Origin: Roseicyclus sp.
GTDB taxonomy: Bacteria > Pseudomonadota > Alphaproteobacteria > Rhodobacterales > Rhodobacteraceae
NCBI GenBank assembly: GCA_018401055.1
Contig: JAGYLB010000117.1
Span: 1 to 20,568, forward strand
DNA length: 20,568 nt
Reading direction: 5' to 3'
Shown: piece after piece, positions 16,461-20,568 of the stretch
How positions within the stretch are numbered: the first letter of the stretch is position 1
Layout of the letters: each line of letters begins with the position of its first letter
Made by a program: the position numbers and the translations under genes
The notes under the pieces: model-generated
What the model was told of the DNA's origin: nothing
The model's database searches: none
The model's input: only the letters and a program-made list of their open reading frames with translations

Positions 16461-18183
16461 ATGTTGACTTCGGAAATCGCAATTCTCGACCAGGTGACGA
16501 TGGATGAGCCCTGGGGGCTGGTGCAAAGCTTTGCGACGTTCAAGCGGGAGCATCCGACCGATGTGAACCGCGGCATGGACGAGGTCGTGGAACGCCTGTC
16601 ACGCCACGGGGTTCCGACAACGGTGCACCGGCCGTCGCTGTATCTGAGCCTGCCCGGCGAGGCGCGGGTGGAGGCTGCGGGCAAGACCTTTCGTGCCAAG
16701 CCGCCGGCCTATGCAACGGATGCGCGGGGCGGCGTGACAGCGCGTCTTGTCTATCTTTCCGCCAATGCGGTGGACGACATCGACGACATGTTCGACATCA
16801 AGATCGACGGTGCGGCGGCCAAGGCTGGCCAGGCCAGGGGTGCCATCGTGGTGTCCGAGGGGTTTGCCAGCCCGGTCATGGTTCGGCAGTTCGAGGATCT
16901 TGGCGCCGTGGGCGTCATCGCGATCAATCCCGGGGTGGATATCCATTGGGGCATCTGCACCACCATCTGGGGTGTGCCGACCTGGACGATCTGCCCCGCA
17001 AGCCCGGCATCCCGCCGTCGCTGTCAACAAGCCGGACGGAGAGGCGCTGATCGCGCTGGCCAAGGCGGGCGGCGAAGTCACGGTCTTCACGCAGATGGAA
17101 GAAGGCTGGTTCGACAGTAAGCTGGTCGAAGTCACGATCCCCGGAACGGAGGAGCCGGACAAGTTCGTGCTGCTTCACGGCCATCTGGACAGCTGGGATG
17201 TCGGTGTGGGCGACAACGCCGTCGGCGATGCCGCCATGCTGGAGATCGCGCGCGTGCTTTGGGCCAACCGCGACAAGCTGCGCAGGTCGGTCAAGATCTG
17301 CTGGTGGCCGGGCCATTCCACCGGGCGCTATGCCGGATCCACCTGGTATGCCGACGCCTTTGCCATCGAGCTTGACGAGAACTGCGTGGCGCAGGTCAAT
17401 TGCGACAGTCCGGGGTGCCGCTGGGCGACCGAGTTCCTCAACCTGTCCCGCATGTCCGAGACAGATGACCTGATTAGCGCGGTGATCGACGAAGTCGCAG
17501 GCAAGAAGGCCGAGGGCGAGCGCCCGCATCGTGCGGGGGACTATTCCTTTAACAACATCGGGATCACTGGCTATTTCATGCTGTCCTCGACGATGCCCAC
17601 CGCGCTGCGGGAAGAGAAGGGCTATTACACCGTCGGAGGCTGCGGCGCCAACATTGCCTGGCATACCGAAAACGACACGATGGACATTGCCGACAAGGAG
17701 ATCCTCGAGAGGGACGCAGGGTCTATCTGCTGGCGATCACTGCGCACCGCGACAGCGCGCGTCCTGCCCTTCGACTGGCGTGCGACAGCCCGGGAGTTCC
17801 AGAAGACCATTGCCAAATACCAGGCTGCTGCCGGCGATCGCTTTGACCTTGGGCCTTCCGCCCAGGCGGCGCAGGAGCTTCTGGACAGGTTGGAAGGCTT
17901 CTACAGCGGTGTGAAATCCGGTGCCGTGTCCGAGGCCAAGGCCAACATCGTGATCCAGGATCTGGCGCGCATCCTTGTGCCGATCAACTTCACGCGCGAG
18001 GTGCGTTTCCGCCATGATCCGGCGGCGACGATCCCGCCGTTGCCGACCATCCACGCCGCGACGGAGCTGGACCTTCACGACGGCGCGCTCGGATTTGCAC
18101 GAAATCACCTGGTGCGAGGTCAAAATCGCGTGGTCGCGGCCCTGCGGCAAGCCACCCGGCACGTCACACTTGTTTCCAGCTGA
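16461..18183 (+). CDS. M28-like metallopeptidase with PA domain and variant active site, frameshifted
   Basis: About 573 codons. The ATG at 16461 has AAAAGGGG about 7 bases upstream. The N-terminal third holds a PA (protease-associated) insert (ARGAIVVSEGFASPVMVRQF, GAVGVIAINPG). The M28 core follows: LLHGHLDSWDVGVGDNAVGD (metal His/Asp), WWPGHSTGRYAGSTWYAD where canonical M28 enzymes have GEE-x-GLxGS, NCDSPG (metal Asp) and WHTENDTMD (last metal His). The family cleaves N-terminal residues from peptides. The absence of the two glutamates is discussed as a finding. No signal peptide is visible, so it is probably cytoplasmic. Two single-base deletions near 16983 and 17012 shift the frame (PTLDDLPRKPGIPAVAVNKP when repaired), and a compensating pair lies near 17717-17745. 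The TGA overlaps the next ATG (TGATG at 18181). Confidence 0.8.
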
Positions 18184-19165
18184 TGCGGGCGGTCACCTAT
18201 GCGCAGACGGGGCAGGCAGAGCAGGTTCTGCGTGTCTTGGAGATGGCCAGGCCCTCACCTGCAGCGGGTGAGGTGCTGGTCCGCATCGCGGCCTCCGGGA
18301 TCAATCCGGCGGATGTGAAGCGCCGCGCCGGCTGGGGCGGGATGCAGATGGGGCATCCGGTCGTGATCCCGCATTGCGACGGTGCCGGCACGATCGAGGC
18401 CGTGGGCGATGGCGTCAGCGCCGCGCGGGTTGGTCAGCGGGTCTGGCTCTGGAATGCTCAGGGCGGCTATGGCGAGGCCGGGCGCGCCTTCGGGACGGCG
18501 GCAGAATACATCGCCCTTCCCGAGACACAGGCAGTGCCGCTGCCGGACCATTTCACCCTGGAGCAGGGTGCATGCCTTGGCGTGCCCGCCATGACCGCAT
18601 TCCACTGCGTCCTGTCCGAGGGGCCGGTCGAAGGGAAAGACAATTCTTGTTCAAGGGGGCCGGCAGCGTCGGCTACCTGGCGGTTCAGATCGCCCTCAGG
18701 GAGGGCGCCTGCGTTCTGGCCACCGTCAGCGATCCCGACGCCGCCGCCCGGCTGCGCACCCTTGGCGCCGAGGCGATCAACCGCCATCAGGAAGACGTCG
18801 CCGAAGCGGTCGAGATCCTGACCGGAAGAAGGGGCGTTGACCGCATTGTCGAGGTCGATTTCGCGGCGAACCAGAGGATCGATGCCCGAATGATCAACGT
18901 GAGCGGAAGCATCGCCAGCTTTTCCAGCTCGTCGAACCCCACGCCCGTTCTCGATTACTACGCCTTCGCGTCAAAGGGCGCGACCGTCCGCTTCGTTCAA
19001 GGCTTTGCCTTGCCCAACCGGGTCAGGGCGCGCGGCGAGATCTGGCTGGCGGGCCATCAGATCGAAATCCCCATCGCAGCAAGGTTTCCCCTAGATCGCT
19101 GCGCCGAAGCGCATCGCCACGTCGAAAAATCCAGGGCCTTCGGCCAGACGGTGGTGATCCCCTGA
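18183..19165 (+). CDS. Zinc-free medium-chain dehydrogenase / quinone-oxidoreductase-like protein, frameshifted
   Basis: About 327 codons. The N-terminal GroES-like domain includes EVLVRIAASGINPADVKRRA and HCDGAGTIEAVGDGV. LGVPAMTAFHCVL precedes the cofactor domain, whose AGSVGYLAVQIA is the NADPH-binding turn of the MDR superfamily. The catalytic-zinc cysteines are absent, as in NADPH:quinone reductases. The reaction is probably reduction of a quinone or an activated alkene or carbonyl. Net loss of one base at 18640-18665 (an extra A and a missing GC next to G runs) separates the two halves. The stop is TGA at 19163-19165. The start overlaps the M28 stop (TGATG), so the two are co-translated. 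Its role in the catabolic unit is unclear. Confidence 0.8.
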
Positions 19166-19331
19166 GGACGACATCGATCGGCCGGACGCGGCTTCGCGAA
19201 GGCGGCATGGCGAAGCGGCGCAGGAACATTGGCTTGCAGCCTGCCGGTCGCCAGGCACAAGGGCGTTCGGGGAGCGGAGGCGCCGAGGCGCGGTGACCCG
19301 CCCCCAGCGGTCATGATCGGCGGGCGGATCC

Positions 19332-19396
19332 GGATCCGGCGACTGCGCCGCTTGCGCCCGGACTTCCCCTGCCCGAATGCCTCAGGATCCGGCGAC
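19332..19396 (+). repeat. Short direct repeat GGATCCGGCGAC
   Basis: GGATCCGGCGAC occurs at 19332-19343 and again at 19385-19396. A shortened copy, GGATCCGG, at 19326-19333 overlaps the first. The copies are 53 bases apart and each contains the palindrome CCGGATCCGG or part of it. No function is evident. Confidence 0.4.
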
Positions 19397-19502
19397 GATT
19401 TTGGCTTCGGGTCACGTGATTGCCTGACAGGGGCGCCGTCTGCCGGTCTTCAGATCCGCCTCGGCGTCCCCCGTCTCGTGCATCGGTCCACGCTTCAGAC
19501 TG

Positions 19503-19643
19503 CGACGCAATCGGCGTAGTAGCGCATCACGCCGTCGGAACCCATCTCGTGCACGAGGCCGTGGATGTCGGTTTCGAAGCCGGGGCATTCGCGTTCGAAT
19601 TCACGGTTGAACAGCAGGTATTCGACGAGGCACTGTCAGAGGA
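19503..19643 (-). pseudogene. C-terminal remnant of an unidentified protein gene
   Basis: On the minus strand a frame of 46 codons reads QCLVEYLLFNREFERECPGF, then ETDIHGLVHEMGSDGVMRYY, ending ADCVAV and a stop near 19500. It has the GC-rich codon pattern and sensible composition of a real protein end, but a TGA precedes it immediately and no start or ribosome site is present. I could not assign a family. It may be the tail of a gene whose 5' part was lost where the lower-GC segment begins, or part of a gene broken by an indel. Confidence 0.35.
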
Positions 19644-19936
19644 TTCGATCCACGCTGTCCTTCACCGCCCATCACCACAAGAGATGGGTGCAATTTCTTT
19701 ATCTGTATGGGAAAGAGCCTTGCAGAGCGCCGCCGAGACCAACATCCGAGCCGCTTCTAGCTTAGCAATTCGAGTTCCTCTGATGGTGTGGACGGCTCCA
19801 CCCCGACGGCATCGCATTGTGCCATGTTGGTGCAGTGTGACTGCCAACAACGGAAGGAGCCGACCATAACTGCCGTTGGAGCTGGCTCTTCGCTTCTCTT
19901 TTCCGATACCGAATGCTGCCTTCCCTGAAACCGGGG

Positions 19937-19966
19937 CGGGAGAGAGCCGTCAGCAGCTCACTCCCG
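19937..19966. terminator. Strong hairpin between converging MDR genes
   Basis: CGGGAGAGAGC (19937-19947) pairs with GCTCACTCCCG (19956-19966), ten pairs with one A/A mismatch around an 8-base loop. It sits 39 bases beyond the stop of the minus-strand gene ending at 20005. On the plus strand it is followed by ATTTCT, which is not a proper T tract, so function as a terminator is only likely, not clear. A smaller hairpin, AGAGC-GACT-GCTCT, overlaps that stop codon at 19993-20006. Confidence 0.35.
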
Positions 19967-20004
19967 ATTTCTAAGGCCGAGACGATCAAGTCAGAGCGAC
20001 TGCT

Positions 20005-20568
20005 CTAAATTCTGATTAACTGCTTACCATTCGTCTGCTGACTTTCCAGACGGTCGTGGGGGGTCTGAAACTCTTCGAGCGGGTATATCCCGTCGATCTG
20101 GACCGATAGCGTTCCGTCGAGGATGGCTTGGTATATCTCGCCTGCGCGCTGCTGCAGCGTGAGACTATCGGCAATGTGATCGGCGAGCCGGGGTCGTGTG
20201 AGGTACAGCGAGCCGGCTTCGCCAAGTTCGATCGGGTCTAGGTCGCGGACAGTTCCGCCCACGCTTCCGAAACTGATGATCAAGCCACGTCGCTTGGCAG
20301 CGCGCAGGCTATGGCGCAGGGTTGGCGCGCCGATGGGATCGAAAACAACGTCGACGCCGCCGCCGCCCGTGGCATGACGCGCGGCCTCAGCGAAGGCACC
20401 GTCGTCGTAGGTGAAAGCAGCTGCCGCCCCTGCTTCAGTGCCTGCTTTGCTCGCGCGCGAGTGCTTGTTACGGCAAGGACGCGCGCCCCCATCGACGCGC
20501 CCAATTGGACGAGCATTTGCCCGATACCGCCTGATGCTGCGGCGAGAACGTGAACATGACTGCGACAC
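20005..20568 (-). CDS. Quinone-oxidoreductase-like MDR protein, 3' part (5' end outside window, frameshifted)
   Basis: The visible 188 codons are the C-terminal part of an NADPH:quinone-reductase-type protein. Near the window edge HVHVLAAASGGIGQMLVQLG contains the cofactor-binding turn. GGGGVDVVFDPIGAPTL and GLIISFGSVGG are the usual second half of the Rossmann fold, and YPLEEFQTPHDRLESQQTNG is the typical C-terminus. One base is missing near 20435 (CTGAAGCA for CTGGAAGCA), which joins the two frames into QALEAGAAAAFTYDDG. The gene points towards the left, converging on the other MDR gene, and is not part of the preceding operon. It is not a duplicate of that gene: their sequences differ throughout. 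Confidence 0.8.
   Translation of the reverse strand: MSQSCSRSRRSIRRYRANARPIGRVDGGARPCRNKHSRASKAGTEAGAAAAFTYDDGAFAEAARHATGGGGVDVVFDPIGAPTLRHSLRAAKRRGLIISFGSVGGTVRDLDPIELGEAGSLYLTRPRLADHIADSLTLQQRAGEIYQAILDGTLSVQIDGIYPLEEFQTPHDRLESQQTNGKQLIRI

Larger units (their letters stand above)
19166..20004. other. Gene-poor spacer between converging genes
   Basis: No complete gene is supported in these 839 bases. It holds a short repeat (19326-19396), a 46-codon gene remnant on the minus strand (19503-19643) and a strong hairpin (19937-19966). From about 19660 the base composition drops visibly below that of the flanking genes, and short open frames on both strands lack family features, codon bias and ribosome sites. 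This fits a junction where older sequence has been deleted or new sequence inserted, but no transposase, integrase or tRNA is visible. Confidence 0.5.

Noticed and set aside
2606..18660. Programmed ribosomal frameshifting as the cause of the many frame changes
   Set aside because: Shifts occur in both directions, at no shared slippery motif, and in unrelated enzyme families that are normally single-frame.
19565..19869. Small open frames on both strands of the spacer, considered as transposase fragments
   Set aside because: No DDE or HTH pattern, no terminal inverted repeats and no target duplication could be seen.

Overview
The window looks like part of the chromosome, or a large replicon, of a high-GC alphaproteobacterium, most likely Rhodobacterales (Paracoccus/Rhodobacter-like). 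This rests on the strong G/C third-position bias, the protein styles and the gene neighbourhoods; no rRNA or marker gene is present to confirm it. No tRNA, rRNA, CRISPR array or intact insertion sequence was seen.

Layout. (1) 1-2307, plus strand: the 3' part of an opine-oxidase-type flavoprotein A subunit, the FAD oxidoreductase B subunit, and a DUF3830 cyclophilin-like protein. They are followed by the bare N-terminus of an amidohydrolase (2345-2446) and a terminator-like hairpin. (2) 15476 down to 2606, minus strand: one tightly packed ten-gene operon. In transcription order it encodes an Asp/hydantoin racemase, an oligopeptide-type ABC importer (binding protein, two permeases, two ATPases), HyuB and HyuA (ATP-dependent hydantoinase/oxoprolinase), an M20 metallopeptidase and a metal-dependent amidohydrolase. 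Most junctions are stop/start overlaps or a few bases. (3) 15585-19165, plus strand and divergent: an IclR-type regulator, an M28-like peptidase with a PA domain, and a zinc-free MDR oxidoreductase. (4) 19166-20004: a gene-poor spacer with a small gene remnant, short repeats and a strong hairpin. (5) 20005-20568, minus strand: the 3' end of a second quinone-oxidoreductase-like MDR gene, running off the window.

How the genes fit together (inference): regions 2 and 3 read as one inducible uptake-and-degradation unit for a cyclic or N-blocked amide or peptide-like compound. The ABC system would import it, the racemase would adjust its stereochemistry, HyuAB would open the ring with ATP, and the M20, amidohydrolase and M28 enzymes would hydrolyse the products. 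The IclR protein would control both arms: closely related 17-bp sites (GTTTCATTAGATGAAAC and GTTTTGATAGATGAAAC) lie in the IclR/racemase divergent promoter and just before the M28 gene.

Most notable: the ABC binding protein (14672-13022) appears circularly permuted. The part normally at the C-terminus of DppA/OppA-type proteins follows the signal peptide directly, and the usual N-terminal part comes second. Second, most genes carry one or more small indels, often in G/C runs, although codon bias, motifs and coupling are intact. I read these mainly as sequencing or consensus errors, so the frameshifted genes are annotated over their full reconstructed span.
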